From an uncultured Actinomycetes bacterium (lineage in GTDB: Bacteria > Actinomycetota > Actinomycetes > S36-B12), in assembly GCA_903918595.1 (NCBI GenBank), contig CAIXFB010000343.1:1-13816 (forward strand): 13,816 nucleotides of DNA, written 5' to 3'. The position numbers and the translations under genes are program-made. The notes beneath the pieces were generated by a model. It did no database searches and was not told where the DNA came from. It saw only the letters and a program-made list of their open reading frames with translations. Each line of letters begins with the position of its first letter. The stretch's first letter is position 1. Positions 7,242 through 13,816 of the stretch are shown one piece after another.

Positions 7242-7268
7242 CCGATTACGGTAACCCGCCGCACCACG

Positions 7269-7747
7269 CTAGGAGACGAGTGGCTGGCCGGCGTCGGTCC
7301 AACCGATGGTGCCGCTCTCTAGTTCGTAGACACTCGTGACCCCAACACTTGCTAGGCCATCAACCGCGGGCTGGCTGCGGTTTCCGCTGCGGCAGTACAC
7401 CGCGTAGGTCACGCTCGGATCCAACTGAGCAACCTGATCGATGTAATCGGCCGACTCGACCGGAATATTGACAGCACCTTCAATGTGGCCTTCTGCGAAC
7501 TCTGCAGGAGTGCGCACATCGAGTATCACCACACTTGGAGCGGCGATGACGTTCGCGAATTCCTCAACCCCCACGCGGACCGGGGCGTCAAGCCGGGCGA
7601 TCGAGCCACTATCTGCCGAGACGCCGGGACCTTGAACTGCCGTGGTGTCCGTCGCTGTGGCAGCGGGCTCGCGCTCTGAGGAGCAGCCGGACAGGCCGAG
7701 GGTGAGCGTGAGCGCTGAGGCGCCAACGAGGGCAAGGTATTTTTTAT
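7269..7747 (-). CDS. Rhodanese-domain lipoprotein; start codon damaged or non-canonical
   Basis: The C-terminal 100 residues form a single rhodanese domain: VVILDVRTPAEFAEGHIEGA, then YCRSGNRS, whose Cys (about residue 119) is the persulfide-carrying nucleophile. The same frame continues upstream through a Ser/Thr/Ala-rich linker to a textbook lipoprotein signal: KKYLALVGA, a hydrophobic run, then lipobox LSGC at 7694-7683. No ATG, GTG or TTG lies in frame before that signal. The minus strand reads CAT followed by six A; one extra G after that CAT's AT would give ATG AAA AAA at about 7747, 5 nt behind an AGGGGG ribosome binding site. The first in-frame GTG (7574) would drop the signal. I annotate the lipoprotein form; an indel at 7745/7746, a non-ATG start, or a CTG at 7778 overlapping the upstream stop are the options. 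Likely role: extracytoplasmic sulfur transfer or redox handling near copper proteins. Confidence 0.75.
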
Positions 7748-7767
7748 GTATACCCCCTAGGGTATAC
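7748..7767. promoter_or_regulatory. CsoR/CstR-type operator (perfect inverted repeat)
   Basis: GTATACCC (7748-7755) and GGGTATAC (7760-7767) are exact inverted repeats around a 4-nt centre, CCTA. The layout ATACC, G/C tract, GGTAT is that of operators for the CsoR/RcnR/CstR family, which sense Cu(I) or persulfides. The site fills the gap between the copD-ctaG stop (7775) and the rhodanese lipoprotein start (about 7747) and includes that gene's AGGGGG ribosome binding site, so a bound repressor would block initiation of a local transcript. The TATACC and TATACA hexamers in its arms could also serve as -10 elements. No csoR gene is in the window. Confidence 0.7.
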
Positions 7768-7774
7768 CACCGGA

Positions 7775-9805
7775 TCAGGTTTGTTGGTCCCGGCGTCCCA
7801 TTTTGGCCAGCCGCTCGTTGTATGCGGCCAGTTCTACGTCGCCGTCTCGGTCAGCCTGTCGGTCGAGTCTTTTGGCATCGCGTTCATCACTTCGGGCCCA
7901 TTGCACCGCGATCGCGAGCAGCACGATCAGCGTGGGAATCTCCGAGAGCCCCCAGGCAACCTGCCCGCCGTACAGCGAATCCTGAAGCGGATCGGTCACC
8001 CACTCAGGACGAACGATCGCGTACCACTCTGGCGCAAGTGGCACCGAACTCATCATCAAGATGATGGCGAAGAACCCGTGCACGCCCAAGGCAAGCAGCA
8101 GCATCACCAATCGGCCCCAGTACGGCAGCGGGTGCGGACGCGGGTCTATGCCGATGAGTACCCAGTAGAAGAGATAGCCGGCAAGCACAAAGTGCAACTG
8201 CATCACGATGTGGCCAACATGGCTGCCCATCAACCAGCCGAAAGCTGGAGTGAGATACAGGCCATAAAGACCGATGACATAAATGAAGAAGACGAAGAAC
8301 GGATTCGTTGCAATCTTGGTGATCCAACTATTGAGGAACCACACCAACCATTCGCGAGGACCTCGTTCGTGTCCATTGGATGTGGGTAACGTGCGCAGGG
8401 CAAGAGTCGCTGGTGCGCCCATGACCAAAAAGATCGGTGCCAACATCGTGAGCGTCATGTGCTGCACCATGTGCAAACTCACCGACACCTGCGAGTAGGT
8501 GGCGATTCCTGCGTTAGTGCACCAGATGACAAGTGCGATACCAGCGAGCCAGGAAACAGTGCGAAGCACAGGCCAGGGATGCCCGTGCTTACGCATTTTC
8601 AGTACACCGGTGATGTAGAGGCCAGCGGCGATCAGACTCATTGTGAAGAAGAAAGGTTCCAACCGGAAATCAAAAACTACTCCGGTGACAGTCGGGGGAT
8701 CTGGATAGGCGAAACCGAGCAGACTTTCACCGTAGGTGGGCAGGAGCACTTCTTCGCGCGGATACGCACTCGTTGCAAGGGCCACACCAAGGCCGAGCGC
8801 CCCAGCCATCATCACCAATTCGATGGCAGCGACCCGAGCGAATGCGATACCGCGCGTCGCCCCTGATGCAATCACGCGGGCGCGCAGATACCAACCAAGT
8901 AAAGCAAGGGCCGCGATGATCAGAAGTTTTCCAATGAGCATCTGCCCGTACGACGTGCTGAAGAGTTGACCAAAAGTGTCCAGGCGTGTGTAGGCATTCG
9001 CGATACCGCTTGCCCCGAGCACAATAATCGCGACTAGGGCTAAGGGACTGAAGCGCTCGATTGCCCGAGACATCGGCAAATCTGCGCGCGTTGCATGCCA
9101 TGCAAGAGCTGTCACGCCACCGATCCACAAAGCTGCCGCGGCACTATGCGCAACCCCGGAAGTGGTGGCGAGTGCGTGATCACCGAGCCCAGAACTGTGC
9201 CCAGCAAGAGCGGGGAGTGAGATCGCCACGATCGACACGATCAGCCAGGTGAGTGCGGTTCCTGTGGTGGAGGCGACAGCTGATGCAATGCCCACCAGCA
9301 TCGCCAAAATCGCCATGACCAGTAACGCTCGGGTGGTGGGCAACTCGTTTGCATACGTGGTGAGAACAGCCGGGTCTAAAGTTTCCGGGATTGAAAGCGC
9401 TAGCACCAGAGCGAGCGTCCAGATCATCTGCATGAGCGCAAGCACTCCCCAGATCAGAGCTGCGATCGATGCGCGCGTCATGTCCGTGCGGCCAACCCGG
9501 GAAAGGACGCCCTTCTTGCCAGCCGGGCCGAGCACACCGGCAAAGAGCAAGAGACCGATGGTGACGATGCCGGCTACGAGAGTGAGCACTCGAAGGATCG
9601 GCACGCCCCAACCGACCACTGGCCCGGGATCGGGCAGACCCGCTGAAGCTGGTTCGTAGGCCCCACCAGAAACAACAAGTGCACTCGCCGAGACCACGAT
9701 CGCAAGCGCCGCGAGGCAGGTGCTGATGAGTGGCACTACTCCCGCGGGCAGTCGCGAGTTCCCACGCGCAGCTTCGCGTGCACTCACTCGTGCGTCGGTG
9801 CTCAT
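7775..9805 (-). CDS. CopD-CtaG fusion: copper transport / cytochrome oxidase assembly membrane protein
   Basis: About 676 residues with many transmembrane helices. After an N-terminal three-helix part, a CopD domain (about 65-345) carries His-rich segments GHSSGLGDH and VAHSAAAALWIGG (about His203, His210, His220). The second half (about 375-640) is a CtaG/caa3-type domain with HMVQH (about 445-449) and SHVGHIVMQLHF (about 529-539), potential copper ligands. CopD takes copper across the membrane with CopC; CtaG-family proteins help load CuB of haem-copper oxidases. The same fusion is common in actinobacteria. The ATG at 9805 was chosen because ATGA overlaps the copC stop by 4 bp; an in-frame GTG at 9823 adds six residues. 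A charged cytoplasmic tail of about 40 residues ends the protein. The next gene, the rhodanese lipoprotein, follows a CsoR-like operator. Confidence 0.88.
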   Translation of the reverse strand: MSTDARVSAREAARGNSRLPAGVVPLISTCLAALAIVVSASALVVSGGAYEPASAGLPDPGPVVGWGVPILRVLTLVAGIVTIGLLLFAGVLGPAGKKGVLSRVGRTDMTRASIAALIWGVLALMQMIWTLALVLALSIPETLDPAVLTTYANELPTTRALLVMAILAMLVGIASAVASTTGTALTWLIVSIVAISLPALAGHSSGLGDHALATTSGVAHSAAAALWIGGVTALAWHATRADLPMSRAIERFSPLALVAIIVLGASGIANAYTRLDTFGQLFSTSYGQMLIGKLLIIAALALLGWYLRARVIASGATRGIAFARVAAIELVMMAGALGLGVALATSAYPREEVLLPTYGESLLGFAYPDPPTVTGVVFDFRLEPFFFTMSLIAAGLYITGVLKMRKHGHPWPVLRTVSWLAGIALVIWCTNAGIATYSQVSVSLHMVQHMTLTMLAPIFLVMGAPATLALRTLPTSNGHERGPREWLVWFLNSWITKIATNPFFVFFIYVIGLYGLYLTPAFGWLMGSHVGHIVMQLHFVLAGYLFYWVLIGIDPRPHPLPYWGRLVMLLLALGVHGFFAIILMMSSVPLAPEWYAIVRPEWVTDPLQDSLYGGQVAWGLSEIPTLIVLLAIAVQWARSDERDAKRLDRQADRDGDVELAAYNERLAKMGRRDQQT

Positions 9806-10395
9806 GCTCGTCGCCGGTTCCACACCACGAGAGCGGTAATCAGAGCCCCTGCGATAACCACGCCGATCAAGATCGCGGGGATTGAACTGTCACTTGATTG
9901 ATTGGCATCAGCAGGCTGGTCAATAACCACAGCCTCCGTCGGTTCAACCGGAACAACCTCAACCTCAGTTACGGACGATGACGCCTCAGGGATTTCGGTT
10001 GCTGATTCCGATGCGACGTCGTTCGATCCGTATCTGAAAGTAATTTCACCCGTCACTGGGTGACCGTCGCCGGAAACAACGCGGTACGACACTGAATATG
10101 TACCAGCGGGAAGATCTGCAGGCCACGGAACTGTCACAACGGAACCTGCTGACTCGGCAACATCCTTAGCAACAACAGCGCCACTTTCGTCCGTAATCGA
10201 AACGCGGATGGTTGCTTCGAGCAGCTCTTCATTGAAGGTGAAAACGACGTTGGTCGGGGCGATCTCGAGCTCAGAACCATCAGCTGGAACCGCCTCGATT
10301 AGATCGGTGTGTGCTTGCGCCGGGACCGAGAACAATGCAGTTCCCAGTAGGCCGACTACGAGGGCTAGAAGAACGCGCTGAACAAAGTTACTCAC
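9802..10395 (-). CDS. copC: CopC-type periplasmic/extracellular copper-binding protein, membrane anchored
   Basis: A 197-residue protein with a signal peptide ending AQA before His29, so the mature protein starts with His, the classic CopC copper ligand. Asp110 and His112 in SGDGHPVTG match the other Cu(II) ligands of the CopC His/Asp/His site. The beta-sandwich domain spans about 29-125. It is followed by a Ser/Glu/Val/Thr-rich acidic linker of about 40 residues and a C-terminal helix (AILIGVVIAGALITALVVW) ending in RRRA, the usual anchored actinobacterial layout. The start is GTG at 10395; its GTGA overlaps the stop of the upstream antiporter gene by 4 bp, and the upstream extension to 10434 would place non-signal residues before the signal peptide. 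The stop overlaps copD-ctaG by 4 bp (ATGA). It delivers copper outside the membrane, probably to CopD. Confidence 0.9.
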   Translation of the reverse strand: MSNFVQRVLLALVVGLLGTALFSVPAQAHTDLIEAVPADGSELEIAPTNVVFTFNEELLEATIRVSITDESGAVVAKDVAESAGSVVTVPWPADLPAGTYSVSYRVVSGDGHPVTGEITFRYGSNDVASESATEIPEASSSVTEVEVVPVEPTEAVVIDQPADANQSSDSSIPAILIGVVIAGALITALVVWNRRRA

Positions 10396-11603
10396 GGGTT
10401 CGAGCGTACGGCCCCGGGTCGCTGGTCCCACCACCAGCCAACGGGCTCTGCGTAGCGAGCCAGGATCGGGCCGAGGGTTGCGGTGATCAGCACATAGGCG
10501 GCAACAAAGGCCTGAAACTGCCCGGGCAACACCGTGGAGACTGCTGCGATACCAGCGATTACTACGCTGAATTCACCTCGAGCACTGAGCAGGGCCCCAG
10601 CGCGAAGACGCGAAATCGTTCCGCCATCCACCGTGGCGCTCGCATACCAACCGGTCACGAACTTCGTGGCGATGGTGATGATTGCCAGCAATAATGCGGG
10701 CAAAATCACACTCGGTAAATCTGCGGGATTCGTCGAGAGACCAAAGTAGGCGAAAAAGACGGCGGCCAGTAACTCACGAAGTGGATCCAGCCTGCGCCTG
10801 GCAACCTCGGCAACTTCTCCGGTGAGCAGCAGGCCTACCAGGAACGCGGCAACTGCCGGTGAAAAGGAGACCAGCCCGGCAAGTCCGGCGGCGGCAACCG
10901 CGGCGCCGAACACCACGAGGAGAAGACCCACCGGTTCAGAGGTGGTGAAAAAGCGTTGCGCCCATGTTTCTCTTCGGATCGAGATAAGGACCACAACGGC
11001 CACCACGATCAGCGCGATTCCGGTGGAGATGAGTCCACGAACCAGTCCGGCTCCGGTGAGCACCACGGTCAAGATCGGCAGGTACGGCGCCATCACGAGG
11101 TCCTCGAGCACCAAGATGCTCACGACTGGCCCGGTCTCTGGATTACGACGCCACCTGAAGTCACGCACAACCTGCGAGACGATTCCGGAGGAAGAGATGT
11201 AGGTGACGCCACCTAATGCCAAGGCTCCAGCAAATCCCCAGCCCAGGATGAAGGCCATGGCAACACCTGGAGTTGCGTTGAGCACCAGATCGATCAGGCC
11301 AGAGCGAGATTGCCTTCGCGCTGTCTGCACAAGTTGATTGCCCGAGTATTCAAGGCCCAGGAGTAACAGCAGAAGTACGACACCAAGCTCGGCCAGCGTG
11401 GGAACCAAAATTCCACGAGGATCAATCCCATAGAAGCCGCCTTCGCCCATCAAGAGACCAGCGAGCAGGTAGAACGGAACAGCGGAGAAACCAAAACGAT
11501 GGGCAATCCGAGCGATGATGCCAAGGCCGAGCAGGAGCAGCCCGAACTCCAGAAAGAGTTGGGGCAACTCCGGATCCACGAACGACGCGGTTACCTGCAC
11601 CAC
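10392..11603 (-). CDS. CPA2-family cation/proton antiporter (KefB/KhtU-like, no TrkA domain)
   Basis: A 403-residue polytopic membrane protein with 10 or more hydrophobic segments and the Na_H_Exchanger fold. Visible conserved-type stretches are YLLAGLLMGEGG (45-56), TYISSSGIVSQ (134-144), SILVLEDLVMAP with the Glu167/Asp168 pair in the ion-binding region, FSPAVAAFLVGLLLTG, FFAYFGLSTNP and ALLSARGEFSVV. This is typical of CPA2 K+(Na+)/H+ antiporters. No Rossmann/TrkA-N domain is attached. Such short actinobacterial antiporters usually have a separate TrkA-C regulatory subunit next door, but none is seen here. Two adjacent GTG codons (11603 and 11600) are possible starts, with no strong ribosome binding site. 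The 3' end overlaps copC by 4 bp (GTGA), so it appears to be the first gene of the copper set. Ion specificity is not predictable. Confidence 0.87.
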   Translation of the reverse strand: MVQVTASFVDPELPQLFLEFGLLLLGLGIIARIAHRFGFSAVPFYLLAGLLMGEGGFYGIDPRGILVPTLAELGVVLLLLLLGLEYSGNQLVQTARRQSRSGLIDLVLNATPGVAMAFILGWGFAGALALGGVTYISSSGIVSQVVRDFRWRRNPETGPVVSILVLEDLVMAPYLPILTVVLTGAGLVRGLISTGIALIVVAVVVLISIRRETWAQRFFTTSEPVGLLLVVFGAAVAAAGLAGLVSFSPAVAAFLVGLLLTGEVAEVARRRLDPLRELLAAVFFAYFGLSTNPADLPSVILPALLLAIITIATKFVTGWYASATVDGGTISRLRAGALLSARGEFSVVIAGIAAVSTVLPGQFQAFVAAYVLITATLGPILARYAEPVGWWWDQRPGAVRSNP

Positions 11604-11662
11604 GCGATCATCGCAGGCCCGACGTTACGAAGGCATGTCGCTCGTAAAGAATCACACCGACA

Positions 11663-13498
11663 TCAGAAACTGTCTTCTGACAACTCCATGATGTCGCCGG
11701 TGGTGGCTTCAGCGATAGCGCGTTCGGCAGTGAGCAGTGGCAACCGGTTCCGCGCAAACCAGGAAGCGGTTGCAACCTTGCCTTCGTAGAACGCCTTATC
11801 CCGATCTGATGGGCCAGCTGCGAGTGCTGCAAGTGCAACCTCTGCCTGGCGGATCAGCAACCAGCCGATCACCAAGTCGCCGCTGGCCATCAGCAGGCGG
11901 GTCGAGTTCAGACCCACCTTGTAGATCTCGGTCACATCGGATTGTGAGGCCATCGCCCACTTTCCGAGCAGACCGATCATCGCCTGCACGTCCTCCAGCG
12001 CCGTGCCGAGCAATGCGCGTTCGGTGCCTAGTACTCCCTTACCTTCATCGCCCTTGACCGTCTCGGTGATTTGCGCACCGAGGTGGAAGATCGCGGTGAA
12101 CTGATCCTTGACCATCTTGCGGAAGAAGAAGTCAAGGCCTTGAATCGCGGTGGTGCCTTCGTAGAGCGTGTCGATTTTTGCGTCGCGAATGTACTGCTCG
12201 ACGGGGTAGTCCTGCAGGTAACCAGATCCACCAAAAGTCTGCAGCGATACCGCGAGCATTTCGTAGGAGCGTTCTGATCCCACACCCTTGACGATGGGTA
12301 GCAGCAGATCATTCATACGCACGGCCATTTCCAGATCAACGGACGTATCACCGGCCTCACCCATTCCGATGAGGTCCTGCCAGTAGGCGGTGTATGCAAT
12401 GAGTGCGCGCATGCCTTCCGCGTAGGACTTCTGCAGCATCAGGCTGCGCCGAACATCTGGGTGATGCGTGATGGTGACGCGCGGTGCGGTCTTGTCGGCC
12501 ATCTGGGTGAGGTCTGCGCCCTGAACGCGGGTCTTCGCATAGTCGAGTGCATTCAAGTAACCGGTGGACAGTGCAGCGATCGCCTTTGTGCCGACCATCA
12601 TGCGCGCGTACTCGATGACCTTGAACATCTGGGCGATTCCGTCGTGCACATCGCCAACGAGCCAACCAACCGCGGGCTCGCCATCGCCGAATGTGAGTTC
12701 ACACGTGGTGGATGCCTTGAGGCCCATTTTCTTCTCGACGTTGGTCGCGTACACCCCGTTGCGCGCACCGAGTTCTCCGGTTGCAAGGTCGACGTGGTAC
12801 TTCGGCACGAGGTAGAGGGAAAGTCCCTTGGTGCCAGGGCCGGCACCTTCGGGGCGTGCCAACACCAAGTGAATGATGTTGTCAGACATGTCGTGCTCGG
12901 CTGAGGTGATGAAGCGCTTGACGCCTTCAATGTTCCAGGTGCCGTCTCCGTTGTCGATCGCCTTTGTGCGACCCACACCAACGTCCGAGCCAGCATCGGG
13001 CTCGGTGAGGACCATCGTGGCGCCCCACCCGTTCTCAATCATCAACTCGGCCCAACGCTTCTGATCATCGGTGCCGAGGGAATCCAGGATCGCTGCGAAG
13101 CCGGCGCCGGACATGAACATGAACGCTGCTGGGTTGCTACCGAGCAGCAGTTCACTCGCCGCCCAACGCAATGACGGGGGAGCACCGGTGCCACCGAGGT
13201 TCTCGGGCAGATCGAGGCGCCACCACTCGGCGTCCATGAGTGCCTTAAATGACTTCTTGAAAGATTCGGGCATGACCACGGTCTTGGCCGCTGGGTCATA
13301 CACAGGCGGATTGCGGTCGGCGTCGACAAAGGATTCGGCGAGCTCGCCAACGGCAAGACGCTCGACCTCCTTGAGCACCTCGATCGCGGTTTGCTCATCC
13401 ATTTCCGCGTAGGGGCCACTGCCCATGCGATCGGCAGCGCCGAAAACCTCAAAGAGGTTGAACATGTTGTCGCGAAGATTGCTCTTGTAATGACTCAT
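11663..13498 (-). CDS. fadE5: FadE5-like acyl-CoA dehydrogenase (611 aa)
   Basis: 611 residues, as I recall the length of mycobacterial FadE5, and very similar from the first residues (MSHYKSN, FNLFEVFG) to the end (MELSEDSF). Flavin/substrate segments include MVLTEPDAGSDVG (162-174), GVKRFITSAEHD (192-203) and ARMMVGTKAIA (298-308). KIDTLYEGTTAIQ places the catalytic base at Glu447, the position I recall for FadE5. The extra N-terminal (about 1-80) and C-terminal helical regions explain why it is longer than the usual 380-residue family. It catalyses FAD-dependent alpha,beta-dehydrogenation of fatty acyl-CoAs, the first step of beta-oxidation, in the cytosol; FadE5 in mycobacteria has broad chain-length use. 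Start ATG at 13498 with GGGGT 6 nt upstream. Two perfect palindromes sit in its promoter. The next gene starts 59 bp downstream, so read-through into the antiporter-cop genes is possible but not shown. Confidence 0.94.
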   Translation of the reverse strand: MSHYKSNLRDNMFNLFEVFGAADRMGSGPYAEMDEQTAIEVLKEVERLAVGELAESFVDADRNPPVYDPAAKTVVMPESFKKSFKALMDAEWWRLDLPENLGGTGAPPSLRWAASELLLGSNPAAFMFMSGAGFAAILDSLGTDDQKRWAELMIENGWGATMVLTEPDAGSDVGVGRTKAIDNGDGTWNIEGVKRFITSAEHDMSDNIIHLVLARPEGAGPGTKGLSLYLVPKYHVDLATGELGARNGVYATNVEKKMGLKASTTCELTFGDGEPAVGWLVGDVHDGIAQMFKVIEYARMMVGTKAIAALSTGYLNALDYAKTRVQGADLTQMADKTAPRVTITHHPDVRRSLMLQKSYAEGMRALIAYTAYWQDLIGMGEAGDTSVDLEMAVRMNDLLLPIVKGVGSERSYEMLAVSLQTFGGSGYLQDYPVEQYIRDAKIDTLYEGTTAIQGLDFFFRKMVKDQFTAIFHLGAQITETVKGDEGKGVLGTERALLGTALEDVQAMIGLLGKWAMASQSDVTEIYKVGLNSTRLLMASGDLVIGWLLIRQAEVALAALAAGPSDRDKAFYEGKVATASWFARNRLPLLTAERAIAEATTGDIMELSEDSF

Positions 13499-13521
13499 CG
13501 GGCTACCCCATCGATCCGTAA

Positions 13522-13561
13522 GTTACTGGCCAGTAACCCAATGATGCTACTGATCAGTAGC
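13522..13561. promoter_or_regulatory. Twin palindromic operators upstream of fadE5
   Basis: GTTACTGGCCAGTAAC (13522-13537) and GCTACTGATCAGTAGC (13546-13561) are both perfect 16-bp palindromes with the shared core TACTGRYCAGTA. Their centres are 24 bp apart, about two helical turns plus a few bases. The first overlaps a plausible fadE5 -10 hexamer, TAACTT, on the minus strand (13525-13520); the second lies near the -35 region. This is the pattern expected for a repressor, most likely of the TetR family, that controls fatty-acid catabolism. They lie in the 98-bp divergent gap, so the plus-strand gene at 13597 could also be controlled. Confidence 0.75.
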
Positions 13562-13596
13562 CAATGCAAGACCTACGACCCACCAGAATGGTCCCT

Positions 13597-13816
13597 ATGA
13601 GCATTCGGGGTCCCTGGCTGGGTTCGGTCACCCCTATTGCTCCCCCGGCCAGCGCCCGACCCACGTACCGATTTCTCCTCTATGCAGGGGTGGTCACCGG
13701 GGCCTATTCGGGGGTCATCTGTCTGATTCTCTACGTCTTCGCCCGCGTGATCGGGGTGCCCTTTGAGGTGCAGGGTGTGGGCGGGGTTGCCGTTTTGCCC
13801 TGGATCGTCGTTCTGC
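13597..13816 (+). CDS. Small hypothetical membrane protein, 5' part (runs off window)
   Basis: An ATG at 13597 (MSIRGPWLGSV) opens a frame with no stop to the right edge, giving 73 residues so far. After a proline-rich cytoplasmic-looking start it has a hydrophobic helix around YAGVVTGAYSGVICLILYVF, a loop with GVPFEVQGVGG, and the beginning of another helix, AVLPWIVVL. The helix, FARVIGVPFEVQ, Gly-rich loop, helix pattern recalls small four-helix DUF6069-type actinobacterial membrane proteins, but this is a weak match made by eye. No Shine-Dalgarno is visible; a CAGAAT hexamer ends 7 nt before the ATG, so it may be leaderless. Transcribed divergently from fadE5 across the twin palindromes. 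Function unknown. Confidence 0.6.
   Translation, partial: MSIRGPWLGSVTPIAPPASARPTYRFLLYAGVVTGAYSGVICLILYVFARVIGVPFEVQGVGGVAVLPWIVVL

Noticed and set aside
7776..7778. CTG start for the rhodanese lipoprotein overlapping the copD-ctaG stop (CTGA)
   Set aside because: It mirrors the GTGA and ATGA overlaps upstream, but CTG starts are rare and the one-base-short ATG behind AGGGGG gives a better signal peptide; kept only as an alternative.
7642..8389. Plus-strand open frames over the 3' half of copD-ctaG and the rhodanese signal region
   Set aside because: They lie opposite membrane-helix coding sequence and read as His/Arg/Gln-rich strings without a domain; copD-ctaG and the lipoprotein signal explain the DNA.
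11604..11662. TTACGA/TCGTAA inverted repeat after fadE5 as a terminator
   Set aside because: Arms are only 6 bp with an 11-nt loop and no T tract on the transcribed strand; too weak to call.
13590..13616. Two GGTCCCT direct copies around the start of the right-hand membrane gene as a regulatory repeat
   Set aside because: Only short direct matches, one inside the coding sequence, with no symmetry; chance is a sufficient explanation.
1..13816. tRNA, rRNA, insertion sequence or integrase signatures
   Set aside because: Genes are tightly packed metabolic and regulatory genes; no cloverleaf-like segment, transposase motif, terminal repeats or target duplications were seen in the short gaps.

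Overview
The window looks like chromosomal DNA from a mid-to-high-GC actinobacterium (Actinomycetota). The clearest signs are a DosR/DevR-type response regulator and DosS/DevS-type kinase very close to the mycobacterial ones, an acyl-CoA dehydrogenase with the 611-residue FadE5 architecture, separate CydD and CydC transporters, a CopC plus CopD-CtaG copper module, many GTG starts and dense 4-bp gene overlaps. No rRNA, tRNA, insertion sequence, phage gene or CRISPR array was seen. Genus cannot be fixed by eye.

Layout. Positions 1-3848 (+) hold the end of cydB, then cydD and cydC: cytochrome bd oxidase and its maturation exporter (cydA would lie upstream). A 17-nt tandem repeat at 3834-3901 links cydC to a DosS-like sensor kinase (3907-5025, +). 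That kinase meets its likely partner, a DosR-like regulator (5022-5672, -), tail to tail, with the two stop codons interlocked in CTAG. Divergent from the regulator across 35 bp is a nitrilase-family amidohydrolase (5708-6493, +). It overlaps, end to end, a secreted L,D-transpeptidase-like protein (6486-7241, -).

Further right, everything up to 13498 is on the minus strand. In transcription order: fadE5 (13498-11663); then a tightly overlapped set of a CPA2 cation/proton antiporter (11603-10392), copC (10395-9802) and a copD-ctaG fusion (9805-7775); then a rhodanese-domain lipoprotein (about 7747-7269). A perfect CsoR/CstR-type inverted repeat lies just before the rhodanese. Two perfect 16-bp palindromes lie upstream of fadE5, and a small membrane protein gene (13597 to the window end, +) diverges from it.

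How it fits together (inference): the left half is a low-oxygen respiration module, with a copper-free bd oxidase, its CydDC maturation system and a haem-type GAF kinase/DosR pair that may sense oxygen or redox. The right half contains copper handling (CopC, CopD, CtaG) of the kind that supplies copper-dependent haem-copper oxidases. A copper- or persulfide-responsive operator marks the rhodanese end of that module.

The most notable observations are: (1) the 17-nt repeat, which writes a chain of ATGA-linked six-codon micro-ORFs between cydC and the kinase; (2) a DosS-like kinase shortened to one GAF domain but keeping the haem-ligand His; (3) the CsoR/CstR-like operator next to a rhodanese lipoprotein whose start codon is one base away from perfect; (4) twin operators at fadE5. 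No wholly new multi-gene system was recognised.
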